DNA from: Flectonema sp. DT1601
Taxonomy: Eukaryota; Euglenozoa; Diplonemea; Diplonemida; Diplonemidae
DNA length: 64,000 nucleotides
Direction: 5' to 3'
Assembly: GCA_964019425.1 (NCBI GenBank)
Contig: OZ025796.1
Location: 248,001-312,000 of the forward strand
The notes below the pieces were generated by a model. The model had not been told where the DNA came from, did not search any database, and worked only from the letters and a program-made list of their open reading frames with translations. Below, piece by piece: positions 42,237 to 52,863 of the stretch (positions are counted from its first letter, which is position 1; the number at the start of each line of letters is the position of its first letter). The position numbers were made by a program, and so were the translations under genes.

Positions 42237-45200
42237 TTAGAACATTGCATGAGGAGGGATAACTGGGGCTGGTGAACCAGCGATGGATTCCTCACGAACC
42301 CATCTCGCTATCTCATTCTCATCAGGGATTCGTTTCCAACGAGCAGTGATACCTTCACCCACAGGCAGAGCTGCTGTGAGAGGTGTCATGGGATCGACTC
42401 CCGGTACAAATTTAATTGCAGACCCAACACCGCCATACGGATGTGTAGCCGACTGCGGTATCAACGGCGACTGAGTTCGAAGAGGAGAATTACTAAACGG
42501 ATATGACAACACTCCAACAGGAGAAGGATCTCTATTAAGTAAATCAGCGCTGTGTAATAAAAACTGAGTTGTTGGATCATACGGTTCTTCATACTTTCTT
42601 GGTACAACATTAAAGGTTCGAGACTGCTCACCTGGAACCATTGGCGAAGCTACAGACAAATCTTGACTTCTTTCTTCAGGACGCTGCCATTTAACTCCAA
42701 CAACTACCGGTAGACCCGTGTGTTCCCCAGCTGGAAGTCTGTTCCAATTCGATTTGCTTATCGCACTGCTGAACATATGACGTTCACCGCGTAGCTTCTC
42801 AAATAATATTTCATGTCGTAAAGAGTCTTCTTCTTCTGTTATTCGATTCCTACGAGTGAGTTCAGCTTCTTGTGTAGCGATCAAAGCAACTCTCAGATTG
42901 TCGAGTAGCTTTTGCCGTTCAGTCTCTTTGCGAAGCTCTTCTGCGCGCTGTCTTCTCTTTTCAGTTATATTTTCTAGATTTCCCAGTTCGGCAGTCAGAT
43001 CCTTTGTCCTTTGCTTTGCCGCACACAGCCGTGGATCATCATCAGCTGCAGACTCTGGTGCCCCGAGATAGAAATTAGATTTCCGAAAGTCAGTTGGTCT
43101 GTTGAAACTTATCTCCGGCAAACTACTATTTTCATTATAATCCATTCCCTTTCTTATACCAACCATGAGATCTCTATAAGAAGGATTTTCATATATTCCA
43201 CAAGTCTCAACAAAACAAGAAGTCAAATTCTGAAGCGGTGAACCCATACTATTCAGTCCAGGCTCTCTCCTTCCATTAATTTGTTGCACATTTCCTGGAC
43301 AACGGTTTCTCAGACCTTCGACAGCACGGAAAGACCCGTCTCTATTGGCAACAAGTTTATAAGGTAGTTCCTGTTGTTGTTGTTGGTGGTGTTGTTTTCA
43401 TTTTTTAACATAATCATAAAATAACAATCACAAAACACAATAAATACACACGATTAATTGACCGTCTGGGTAACAGTCAGCTACAACGGTCAAACGAACA
43501 CCGTCTGGTAGGTTACTTAGAAGTGTTTCTGTTATTAAAGTGTCAGGCACTGCACCAGCAACGTCGAAATCGGAGGGTAAGATGTCTGTGTTTAAAGGTC
43601 TGTCAGGTCTCTTTTGAGACCTACCTGAAAAAAATAGAAAAAGAGAATTTCCGGGAACAGCGTCTTCCACCAACCACTGAAATGCCGTTAACATGTTTGC
43701 ATGAGTTGGCTGACGATCATCAGGACCGTCTTCGTCAGTTAGGAGAAGTTGTTGACCAAAGAAACCATTTTCTGCCAAATGTGCTTTCATTTTATGAGCA
43801 TTGTTAATATTGTCGGGTATTTCATACGCTGAATCCCGATATCCCACACCAATCAATAACGATTTACTAGCACCATGAATCGGTTGTGGTGTTACCTTAG
43901 TCACTGGTCCTTTATAAAGCTTCTCATTACTATTAAAATCTTCTTCTTCCAGGATATCTCGAGTTATGAAAAAGTCATCATCACTTATCACACCACCAGT
44001 GTGCCTCCGATACTTCGGATTAGATGAGTACGTATGAGATCCAGGAGGAGGAACTCTAGTGGTGTCAACTGCTTCAGGTATGCCCAGGTTTAAATTTCTC
44101 ACAAAGGGATCTAAATTCGCAGCCCTTTGAAGATTAATCACCCTCACTGGGTCTGATGTTGATGCGAGTAACTGATCTCCGAGTACCCCGTCCTGTTGTT
44201 GTTGTGTTGTGTTATTGTGTTCTTTTTTGTATTAATACTTTTGTAGAACTATGTCATTCACACATACCAAATTTGGATTGTCTGTGTAGAATTGTGTTAA
44301 AGCCTTACGACGGACTTCCATTCCTTCCTGTGATGTTTGTTGTTGTTTGAATTTGTCGAAGAAGACTTTTAAAAAAAAAAAAAAAACAGAACATACTAAT
44401 TTCTCTTCGAGGATTTCCCGAGCAGCTTTCGCAATTTCTCGCTTTTCAAGATTTGATATAACGTCAGATGGATTGAGAGATGCTCCTGGAGGTGATCTCG
44501 GAGGTGTGATATCAATCCGTTCAGGTGCTAATGCGAAGGCTGGATTCACTGCTCCTGGCCTAGGAATTGGTCGACCTGCAACAGCCGATACTAGTTCTCG
44601 TAAGCTATCAGAATCCAACGATGCCAAGTCATTATGTGTTAATTGTGTCTGTGCCAATCCTTGCAGTGCTGGTGACGCAGCGGGTACTCTCCTTCCTAAA
44701 AACGGATCAATCGATTCTAGTAAAGGATCGATATCGTCTTGTAGATTACCCAAAGTATTCACATCAGCATTCTTCGCTAATGCCGTTTGATATAATCCAA
44801 GATTCTTATTATGTCTTGGGTACATGTTATGATTACTAGGAGGAAATATACTCGTAATAGGAGTAACCGGACCATATGGTCCTACTGGTAATGCATTCCT
44901 TTGAACCTGATTTAATTTAGTTGCGAGTGCCGATTGGTGATTTGGTTGCCATGACCTCGTAAATGTCTGAGGCATTGAATGTAATGGAGAGACTGGTACT
45001 GCTCCTGCTCCAGTTGGTGCAGTATTAATAGGATGAGTTGCTACAATATTTTTATTTAGATTATTATTTACTACGGGAGTTTCTTCCGGTTGGGTTGCAG
45101 GTATACTCGTTTCTCTCATATTATGTGATCCCTTTCGTTGAGGTCTCTCTGACTGCGCAGGAGCCCGTAATGTTCCACTTCCATTACTTTTTGTATCCAA

Positions 45201-45320
45201 ATTAAAAAGTGAGTTGTTTTCTGATCCTCTCCTGGTTCCGCCAAAACTTGATCCACCAGCCCCTCCAGGTCCACCGACCTTTGGTTCGGTTGGAAAATCA
45301 GCACTGTTGAGCGATGTCAT
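42237..45320 (-). CDS. Metacaspase-like pseudoprotease (952 aa)
   Basis: Exons 45320-44397, 44327-44268, 44192-43452 and 43370-42237 join in phase. The first 400 residues are Pro/Asn/Ser-rich and disordered. Residues about 430-580 are a caspase p20-like domain: SLLIGVGYRDSAYEIPDNIN, QPTHANMLTAFQWLVEDAVP, SLFLFFSGRSQK and VRLTVVADCYPDGQLIELPY. The catalytic His of the usual SGHGG is Arg, and the catalytic Cys of DxCHSG aligns with Tyr, so peptidase activity should be absent. Some trypanosome metacaspases are likewise inactive. The C-terminal half contains a charged coiled coil (ITEKRRQRAEELRKETERQK) and ends in a Pro-rich tail. Introns are 69, 75 and 81 nt with AC-rich acceptors; the first is a multiple of three without stops and could be retained. 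Confidence 0.83.
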
Positions 45321-46135
45321 TATTGCATATGAAAATGTAAGTAAAAAATTACTGAGAGACTTTGAAATAAATTTTAAAGATTAATTTGATTGAAACACAT
45401 CAAAACCATTTCGGATTAGCGTTGAAACGCAGACAGAATCCTGTCGCACAGCGAGGGTGATAATTTTTGACAATGCTGAAAAACAGTAATAAAAACCTTA
45501 TAAATACTAAAACAAGTAACAAGGTTTAAAACTGAAGAAATGAACAGACGACTAAAGTTTCATTTTTAGAACATTGGTTAAAAGGTTAGCTGAAATGCAG
45601 ACAGAATCCTGTCGCACGCTGGGGGAATATATACCATGACTATGAGAGAAACAACGGGTCTTCTTCTCCGACTACGTACAAAAAATAAAAGGAAAAAAAG
45701 ACATCTACTACTCGCTATGAGTGATTCCTTTTTTTTTTGAAATCTTTCCAACATATGATTATTTTTTTAGTTTCGCCAAAAAAAACTCGATCCACCAGCC
45801 CTCCATTAACGCATATGGATAATTATTGAGAAGACTGTTGAAACAAACTAAAAAGCTAGTAGTGACTATTTTTTTTTTTTTTTCAACCTTTACGTAAAAA
45901 ATATTTCTCTCTATTTGCAGCATTCAAATAAACAAAAGGATCGGATTTTTTTTTTTTTTTTTTAAACCTTTTTCTTTTAAGTAAAAAAAGAAAAGAAAAA
46001 AGATTTTTTCAACTACGAAATTTCGAAATAACGCACACACCCTCAACGAGCTTCTTCCTTTTTCTTTATGTTAGATGTTACAACATGTGAGCAACAGGAG
46101 GATAGGACGAGTGCCCTTTTTTTTTTTTTTCCGGA
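45321..46135. other. Intergenic stretch with element C
   Basis: Holds the metacaspase gene's leader (acceptor AAGTCTCTCAG near 45358), element C copy 2 with flanking direct repeats, and T runs near 45867 and 45947. No gene seen. Confidence 0.55.
45421..45617. repeat. Element C copy 2 with 29-bp flanking direct repeats
   Basis: The unit at 45452-45572 resembles 36291-36425. It is bracketed by 29-bp sequences (45421-45449 and 45589-45617) that differ at two positions and include CAGACAGAATCCTGTCGCAC, which can fold as GACAG-AATC-CTGTC. A shorter relative (GGAATCCTGTCGC) is at about 4750. The flanks could be a target duplication or part of the unit. Confidence 0.65.
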
Positions 46136-46269
46136 TCACCCAAAAAAAATAGCAAATATCCAACACAGTATGATATAAATTGCGTACAAGACAACCGGAA
46201 CTACCAAATCCCGGAGTCCAAGAACGAGGACGAATCTCGATAAGTATTTCCAAACTTTTTTTTCAATCT

Positions 46270-46302
<33 letters not shown>

Positions 46303-48447
46303 CCCTTCAGATTTTAATCAGAACTTAGAAACAACCAACAACATACCTCCTCAGATACCACCGGCTTTTCCAATAATATCCTCCCCTGATCAGACAAGAG
46401 AGGCTTTAAAGCAGTACTGGATGTTGCTTCTTTGCTGTCAAAGTAGCTGTTTTATTATTATTTTTTTTGTTTTTTTGTTTTTTTGTTTTTTTGTTTTTTG
46501 TATCTCCCCAAAGAGAAGAAGAACTATTACATACGTGTTGTCGAACATAGTAAATGGACCTCCGAGATGGCTTTCCCATCCCAGAGCAGAAACGAAGAAG
46601 TAATCGAGAATTTCACGAGTCAACCACTCATCAGATTTTTCTTCTACTGCCAACAAATCTTCACAAAGAGCTACAATGAATTTAGCAGTCTTATCAGCAG
46701 CATTAGAGTCTGACTTTGGAAGCAGGGAGTGGTCTAATGAAAGTCGAACTTCATACCCACCAGAGATGTTGAGCTGCAGGCGATTCTCTTTGAGATGGAG
46801 TTGACGTTCTAATTCTGACACACAAAGACCTGAAGCACATATCGCGTTAAATATAAACTTCGAACAGTGATCTAACAGACCAGAGTTCGTATCAGGGATA
46901 CAACGAGGGATGACAGAAAAGTTAAAACCATCAACCATACGATGACAAAAGAACGGAGTGACATCTGAAGGAACAACTTCAACAGTCGTTGCTAATTCTG
47001 ACTGATGGAAATCAGCCCTGCAGTGTTGAGTGCCTGTCGGAGGTAGTGGAACTGAGTCTTGACTTCTGACCCACATCCATGTGTTAGTTCCAGTGTTCGA
47101 TAAATAGTTTAAGAAGTTTTCTTGAATACCTTCTTTTTTATCTTCATCCCAGACAACAGCGACTAACCCGTAACCAGTACTTGACGGAACTGCTTGACTA
47201 ATGAAAGTCTCAGATTTGTGCATTCTCGGAAAGAACGCTTCCAACATCTTACCATCAGCGAGGTTCTCAAGCTCAGCCAAGACTGATAATCTGTGTTGGG
47301 GAGTGAGTCCGCACAAGATGCAAAAAATATTCTTTTTAATAGCTCCGAGGATCCCTGAAGCGACATCTCTCGCAGGTCCAACCAGAACATACGACATCCT
47401 CTGAGTGCTGTTGTTGAATGTTGGACGTGGAACAGATTTGATATATTGTGCCGCTCCCTTATTACCTAACCACAGACCCATGAAGGTTTTTGCTTGGTTT
47501 GTTATGCAGAGTGATGCTGTTGCGGATATCATGTACTCAGCTGCGGCTTGAGAGTCAAGTTTGAAACAACATCTTTGAATGACATCTAAAGCAACGTATG
47601 GTGCAGGGTATTGTTTCTTAACATGAGAATCGATACCCATGTAAGCTGTAGATCCGATTGTTATCTTACCAATAAGTGTTCCTTCTATCCACGTATCACG
47701 ATTACTTGTTCCCCTTTGAAGTTGAATAACGGGACTCCTTATGATGACATCCCATATTAATGAATTTATTTCTTTTGTTCCAGCGTTGCCAGTTCTGGAA
47801 TCGACGACGTAGTCGATTAGACGATCTTCGTATGCAACTTCATTCGGAACAACTCTACCACGAAGGATGTACTTTAGAGCACCTGCGACTCCAATCAGTT
47901 TTGGAAGTCTGATGACCCCTCCAGCTCCAGGAATGATACCAACCTTTACTTCAGGTAGACCAATACTTGATTGTTTTGCACCCATTCTGATTGTGCAAGC
48001 GAGAGCAAGTTCATAACCACCTCCTAGACATGCTCCGTGAATTATCGCTATTGACGGTACTGGTAAACGTGCGAGTTTATCAAAGGCTAAAACTGCTTTT
48101 CGAAGACTCTTTTCCATCGCTTCATAAGATGTTGCTGGGTAAACCTGATGCAAATCCGCACCGACACAAAAACCTGCTTCCTTGACACTTATGACTACCA
48201 CTACGTCTACCCTTTCATTCTTTAACTTTCCTGTCGCTGCTGCTAATTCTTCTGAGAAGGTATCATCTACAACGTTGACGGATTTATCTTTTCTGTTTAA
48301 TACGATATAACCAACGATACCATTACGACCTCCAGGAAGGTCTCCTCCCATTGGGTCATTCATCGTGTACTTGTAGACATCGATGGCTTTGCCGGAGGTG
48401 ATAATCGTTTCATCGGAACAACCAGTCGGTGTGTAATCGTTAGGCAT
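46136..48447 (-). CDS. Trifunctional-protein-alpha/FadJ-like enzyme with C-terminal membrane helix
   Basis: Exons 48447-46535, 46446-46347 and 46267-46136 give 714 aa. The N-terminal 260 residues are an enoyl-CoA hydratase: oxyanion-hole strands GFCVGADL and HGACLGGGYELALAC, and both catalytic glutamates (GGYEL and IGLPEVKVGIIPGAGG). The second half aligns with 3-hydroxyacyl-CoA dehydrogenase, keeping a candidate His (GTQHCRADF) and Glu (TTVEVV), but the NAD-binding GxGxxG is replaced by VLVGPARDVASG. A family-typical LGWESHLGGPF near residue 625 marks the end of the second dehydrogenase domain. The last exon encodes a hydrophobic helix (VLYAIYIILCWIFAIFFG) as a tail anchor. Hydration in beta-oxidation looks possible; dehydrogenation is doubtful. 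Introns are 88 and 79 nt, the second with a 36-nt A run before ACAG. Confidence 0.85.
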
Positions 48448-49126
48448 TTTTTGTTGTTATTTAAGAACTTTTTTTTTACAAAAAAAAAAAAAAAATTAAC
48501 TCTGTAGTTGGCTCACTGAAGACATCACTACCATCATGTGTTTGTAGTTACATCTGTGTGAAGGTTTTTTTTTGTTTTGATAATTTTTTTTTTTTTTTTT
48601 TTTTTCATTATACAGAATAAGAATTACAAAGACGAAGACGGACCATCAGGCTCATAAAAAACGAATCGGAAAAAAAATGACAATAGAGGGAACACAAATC
48701 AAATTTTGGTGCATTCGATTTTTTTTTTTGTCTAGGTACTGCTACAGACACATTTTTAAAAAATTAAAATGAAATACAAAAATTTTCTTTTTTTTTTTTT
48801 TTTTTTTTTTTCCCGTTATGCAACCCTTCATAATGATATCAAGTAGTCTTGTTAATTATTATTATTTTTCTGTTTTTTTTTTTTTCTTTTTTTTTTTTTT
48901 TTTCCCTCCTCGATAAATTCATATTTCTCTCTCCCCTTTTTTTTTTTTCTTCCTCTTCTTACGACTAGAGAGGAGGCTTGCTGAGTTCACCACTGATTAC
49001 AGGAAAGTAATGAGTTGTCTTCATATGTAACGTTATCAGCGCACATCAATATGCGTAGGCAGAGGGAACGGGGAAGGAAAAAAAAAAAAAGAAAGAAAGA
49101 AAAAATAACAAAAAAACAAATAAAAT
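48448..49126. other. Intergenic stretch
   Basis: Leader of the trifunctional-like gene (candidate acceptor GAGCCAACTACAG near 48504), then T runs (48584-48605, 48790-48811, 48877-48903) and an A-rich patch. No coding segment seen. Confidence 0.5.
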
Positions 49127-49255
49127 TTAATCGGAAGAGGTGTGAGTATAAGGGTGAGCACTATCTCTCTCCCTTCTGATCACGTTAGAAGATGCTGATT
49201 CAAACAGCAAAAAAAGTAGTAAAGTGGCCAAGCAGGCTAGCTTGTACATGTCCAT
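49127..49255 (-). CDS. 42-aa secreted peptide precursor
   Basis: A minus-strand ATG frame reading MDMYKLACLATLLLFLLFES and continuing ASSNVIRRERDSAHPYTHTS before Ser-Asp and a stop. The first 20 residues are a textbook signal peptide with a likely cleavage after SAS or ESA. The remaining 20 are polar, with a dibasic-type IRRER site. A T run and TTTACAATTTGGGAAG precede the ATG by about 10 nt and could serve as leader acceptor. It is too short for ordinary gene finders. The signal peptide makes chance less likely, but no homologue can be named. Confidence 0.45.
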   Translation of the reverse strand: MDMYKLACLATLLLFLLFESASSNVIRRERDSAHPYTHTSSD

Positions 49256-49654
49256 GTTGGGACCCTTCCCAAATTGTAAATTAAAAAAAAAAAACAGAAC
49301 TAACCAAAGTCAGCTAAAACTATCTCTTTCCACACACGTAAAACACACAATTTTATTATCAAACAAAAAGAATTCCTTCGGTTGCGATCAAGACAAGTTA
49401 ACGGATAAGAAAGAATGGTTTCTCTCTTCCAAGAACTCCTTACAAAATACCCCATCAGCAGTGACAGTGACCACTGCTAAGGCACAACAGAACACACGCT
49501 ATAAATGAAATTTAAATTAACCTTACCACCCACCCTCTTCACCAACCTTCAAAAAGGTCGTTTCCATAATCGTATCAAAAACCAGTGCGCGGGTTTGCGT
49601 GTTTGTGCGTGCTGCGAATATCAATCTATAGTGTCCTCTACTCAACAAGTTGGT
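49256..49654. other. Intergenic stretch
   Basis: Homopolymer-poor, with stops in minus frames; probably the 3' UTR of the MFS gene and the leader of the small peptide gene. A 94-codon plus frame (49224-49508) overlaps the peptide gene and has no support. Confidence 0.45.
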
Positions 49655-51205
49655 TTATGGTTTCTTGTTGTCGGCATCTGTCTTGTTGTCAGTCTCTGCT
49701 TTATTGTCGGTGGTTTGGGTGTTTTGGACTACATGAACATGCTTTGAAGCATCCCATTTTTTCCAAATACCAACAGACTCTAATGCATTATAGGTAAAGT
49801 TAGCTCCTACAACAGCAAGAAGTACAGCAGCTGTCCAAAAACCAGCTTTGATTCCAAACCCTTTGGCGATGAAACCGATTGAACCGGCTCCAAGCATGAG
49901 CCCGATATCTCCTGCAGAGCGGAGAAGTGCGAGGGCTTGACCTCTGACAGGCTCAGGATTAATATCCGTAGCGTATGCTGTAGGAGTGGTACCAAGACAC
50001 GTAACACCTACTCCCCACACAACCCAAAGAGCTGCTAGTTGTTCTTTGCTACCTGCCAATGGAAGGCAAACAGCAGTTGCAACCATCAGTATCAAGGCAG
50101 GTACTGTTACAGTCTTCCTACCATAACGATCCGATAGATATGCTGCTGGCTGTGATCCAAGAAGATTTATCACTGCGAGAGCTGTAAAACACTGACCTAG
50201 TTCAACTGCTGTGACACCAAATTGCTCCGACGCAAACAACGGCAACAATGTAAACATTGCTCCACTGGTAACCCCCCAATACACACTATGAAGAGCTAAA
50301 AGTGATCGCATGCTGGGACTGCTTGCTATAGGTTTCCAAGAAGCAATTGTCGATCTCACCTCTTGTAAAAGAGGTTTACTCGGTCTGTCTGGGCTTGGTG
50401 GTCTAGTTTCAGGTAACACCATGCTGTTATTGATACCTGCAAGAACCATCGCTGTTCCGACATATAAAAACGGAGCAGCCAATCCGTAATTAGTCGCTAT
50501 GTAACCTCCTACAAGTGGACTCAGACCCATTCCGATTGAAAAAGCAACTGCTAGGGGAGCCATGGTTCTTGCTCTGTTTTCAGGAGTACTAATATCTGCG
50601 AGGTAAAGCTGACTACCAGTCATCTGAACAGATCCACCAGCACCAGAAATAACTCGATAGACTAGTAGTTCAGGAAGTGATCCTGCAGTGGCGCACAAGA
50701 ACGTTCCAACAGCAGATGCAAACGGCCCGCAGTACATTAACGGTTTCCTACCATAGCGATCAGCAGCCCATGCTGCAGGGATGTTGCATGTCAGTCGTGC
50801 TGCGCCCATTACAGCAACAACCAGTCCAAGACCAGCAGGTGAGATTCCGATACTGGTTGCAAACAATGGCATTACAGGTATGATTACACCAATACCTGTT
50901 CCCATCAATAGTGATGATACTGCAATGTTGTACACTCGTTTATCAAGACCAGCTTGTTTGGGTTTTTCAACTGCTATTTCAGAAGATTTCTTGTCGTCCT
51001 CCTCACCTTCACTTCTTATTTTCAAATCTCTTTTACTTATCGTGTTAATTTTTGTATAAGTTGATATCGGAACTATTGCTCGTTGGACTATTCCATCTGA
51101 TTTGTTAGCAGGCCTCCCAAGTGTCCTCCGTCCACAACGAATAAAACAGCTACTCCCATGCAGCTGCGGACGACTAATCAGCTTCGTCGGAAACCGAAGC
51201 CGCAT
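49655..51205 (-). CDS. MFS transporter (DHA1-type) with basic N-terminal extension
   Basis: A single exon of 516 aa. The first 90 residues are Arg/Ser/Lys-rich with few acids (MRLRFPTKLISRPQLHGSSC), compatible with a mitochondrial or plastid-type targeting sequence. Then come 12 membrane helices. The loop 2-3 signature AADRYGRKPLM and its repeat LSDRYGRKTV between helices 8 and 9 mark a major facilitator of the drug:proton antiporter-1 type, as does the helix-5 motif (VAFSIGMGLSPLVGGYIA). The C-terminal tail is polar with an imperfect TDNKAETDNKTDADNK repeat. Substrate unknown. The leader acceptor (ATAATTCCCCCCATCCAG) lies about 48 nt upstream of the ATG. Confidence 0.92.
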   Translation of the reverse strand: MRLRFPTKLISRPQLHGSSCFIRCGRRTLGRPANKSDGIVQRAIVPISTYTKINTISKRDLKIRSEGEEDDKKSSEIAVEKPKQAGLDKRVYNIAVSSLLMGTGIGVIIPVMPLFATSIGISPAGLGLVVAVMGAARLTCNIPAAWAADRYGRKPLMYCGPFASAVGTFLCATAGSLPELLVYRVISGAGGSVQMTGSQLYLADISTPENRARTMAPLAVAFSIGMGLSPLVGGYIATNYGLAAPFLYVGTAMVLAGINNSMVLPETRPPSPDRPSKPLLQEVRSTIASWKPIASSPSMRSLLALHSVYWGVTSGAMFTLLPLFASEQFGVTAVELGQCFTALAVINLLGSQPAAYLSDRYGRKTVTVPALILMVATAVCLPLAGSKEQLAALWVVWGVGVTCLGTTPTAYATDINPEPVRGQALALLRSAGDIGLMLGAGSIGFIAKGFGIKAGFWTAAVLLAVVGANFTYNALESVGIWKKWDASKHVHVVQNTQTTDNKAETDNKTDADNKKP

Positions 51206-51700
51206 TTATTTTATATTGTTTCTCTTTTTTTTTTTGTATTTTTTAGCTGGATGGGGGGAATTATAATATAAGTTTTTTTTTGAAAGAAAAAAAAAAGAAA
51301 ACTTGCAATTTGCAATTCGTCAAAGTAACTGAGTAGGGGTGGGGGTTTACACTATTTTTTTTTTTTTTTTTTTTTAGTTTCCCACAAATACTATTGATGG
51401 TGATATTCATTAAGAGATTGCCTCAACTACGACTCTCGCAGGAGCTACTCGGGTGGATGTCAAGGGGGGTGGACTTCCTTGATCAACGTAAAATTATTTT
51501 AAAACAGCACAAAATTCATTGGGCGATATCAGTTTTCCTAAAACCGTACATTCTTACCATAACCTAAACGGTATTATCGTCTCTCTGAGGTCAGAGGGAA
51601 AGAAACTATTCACCACAACCACCAATCATATACACATATAACGGGTAAGATGAGCCCTAGCATCATATCGAAGTTAGCAACTAACGGTAACCAACTAACA
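51206..51700. other. Intergenic stretch
   Basis: MFS leader, a T run at 51355-51374, then about 300 bp free of homopolymers (51380-51690), probably 3' UTR of the methyltransferase gene, with no open minus frame longer than about 20 codons that I found. Confidence 0.5.
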
Positions 51701-52489
51701 TCATAGAGGAGGAAGTGGTAACTTTCTGTGAATAGAGTAGTGCTTTGTTAGATTTTGTTTTTCTGTACGAACAGCATCTTCACTGCTGTTAGCGACGTAT
51801 TTGATGTAAGGATCAGATTCAACTTCCTCTGGAGTAAGTCTTTTGAATAACGGAGAGTTATCAAGATGAAGTTGCATCCAATCTGCGAGTTCCTTTACAT
51901 CTGTTACAGTATACAGAAGACCTCCTTCTTTCATTATGTAAGCATACTCAGGTACTAGTGCTTCTTGGATTACACGTCTTCTAACGTTCTTCTTCTTCCA
52001 ATGAGGATCTGGGTAGCAAAAGAACAATCTCTCAAGTTGTCCTTTTTGAAAGAAGTTTGGAAGGTATTTCATGGCGTTTCCCTGAGTGACTGAAATGTTG
52101 TTGTGGTGGTGAGAGTCTTCTTTGACTGAACGTAAGTTTCGGATTCTTTCCTGAGCGAATTCTGCAACTTTTGACCGAATTTCCATTCCCAACATGAGAG
52201 TGTCAGGAAACAGTGGTGCCAACCTGCAAAGTAACCCGGCATAAGCACATCCCATGTCAGCAACAGTTACCTGTCTATCACCCATGTCTGGGTACATCGA
52301 CTTCCATCCCATTTCATCAGGTCCTATAGGGTGTTCATCATCATTGTCTGCTAAAGGGTTTCTATGTGCTCGTACCCTAATTGGGAATCTCGTCCACTTT
52401 GCACCCTGTTGCCCTTCATCCGTGACAGAATACTTTGCCGCACCTGCTCTCTTGGGCCTCTTTACCTCCGGTTCGGTATTGTCTGCCAT
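51701..52489 (-). CDS. METTL1: tRNA (guanine-N7-)-methyltransferase
   Basis: A single exon of 262 aa from the ATG at 52489; the upstream extension to 52525 only reads through an A run and starts with GTG, so it is rejected. The protein matches METTL1/Trm8, which with a WD-repeat partner methylates G46 of tRNA. The SAM-binding loop is VADMGCAYAGLLCRL (usually DIGCGFGG), followed by LGMEIRSKVAEFAQERI. The catalytic region FFCYPDPHWKKKNVRRRVIQ is intact, as is the late motif TVTDVKELADWMQLHL. The usual TxxGxKxxRxGG segment is replaced by AVRTEKQNLTKHYSIHRK. A strong leader acceptor (TTCTCCTACTCGTTTGACAG) lies just upstream of the A-rich 5' UTR. Confidence 0.94.
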   Translation of the reverse strand: MADNTEPEVKRPKRAGAAKYSVTDEGQQGAKWTRFPIRVRAHRNPLADNDDEHPIGPDEMGWKSMYPDMGDRQVTVADMGCAYAGLLCRLAPLFPDTLMLGMEIRSKVAEFAQERIRNLRSVKEDSHHHNNISVTQGNAMKYLPNFFQKGQLERLFFCYPDPHWKKKNVRRRVIQEALVPEYAYIMKEGGLLYTVTDVKELADWMQLHLDNSPLFKRLTPEEVESDPYIKYVANSSEDAVRTEKQNLTKHYSIHRKLPLPPL

Positions 52490-52863
52490 CACTTTTTTGG
52501 TTTTTTTTTTTTTTTTCCTGTGCACACTAACCTGTCAAACGAGTAGGAGAAAAAAAAATAATCAGTAACTTTATTTAGTTGGTCCTCACACTTTTATTTG
52601 TACGCAATCAGAAACAAGCCTTAATAAAGTAAGGCTGTTTTATTTTTTTTAGTTTACGATTGCCACAATTTTCTTTTTTCGCTCGTAAAACCTGTCTTTT
52701 TGAGATTTAAAAAAAAAAAAAAAAAAAAAAAAAGACAAAAAAAGAGCAGAAATTGACCAAACCTGAACCAGAGAATCTTTTTTTTCAGTAATTTAAAAAA
52801 AAAAAAAAAAAAAAAAATTGTTATTATAAAATAAATTCTGTATTTCTACAGACTGAACATAAT
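52490..52863. other. Intercistronic stretch
   Basis: Leader of the methyltransferase gene and two long A runs (52709-52733, 52795-52817), which read as T runs in the gene direction, followed by the 3' end of the dynein light-chain gene's UTR. Confidence 0.5.

Noticed and set aside
46438-46534. Lysine/threonine-rich C terminus of the long frame in the trifunctional-like gene
   Set aside because: This is read-through of an intron with (CA7) repeats; splicing at 46534/46447 restores a coherent C terminus.
52490-52525. Upstream extension of the tRNA methyltransferase
   Set aside because: Starts with GTG and reads poly-lysine through an A run in the 5' UTR; the ATG at 52489 fits the family better.
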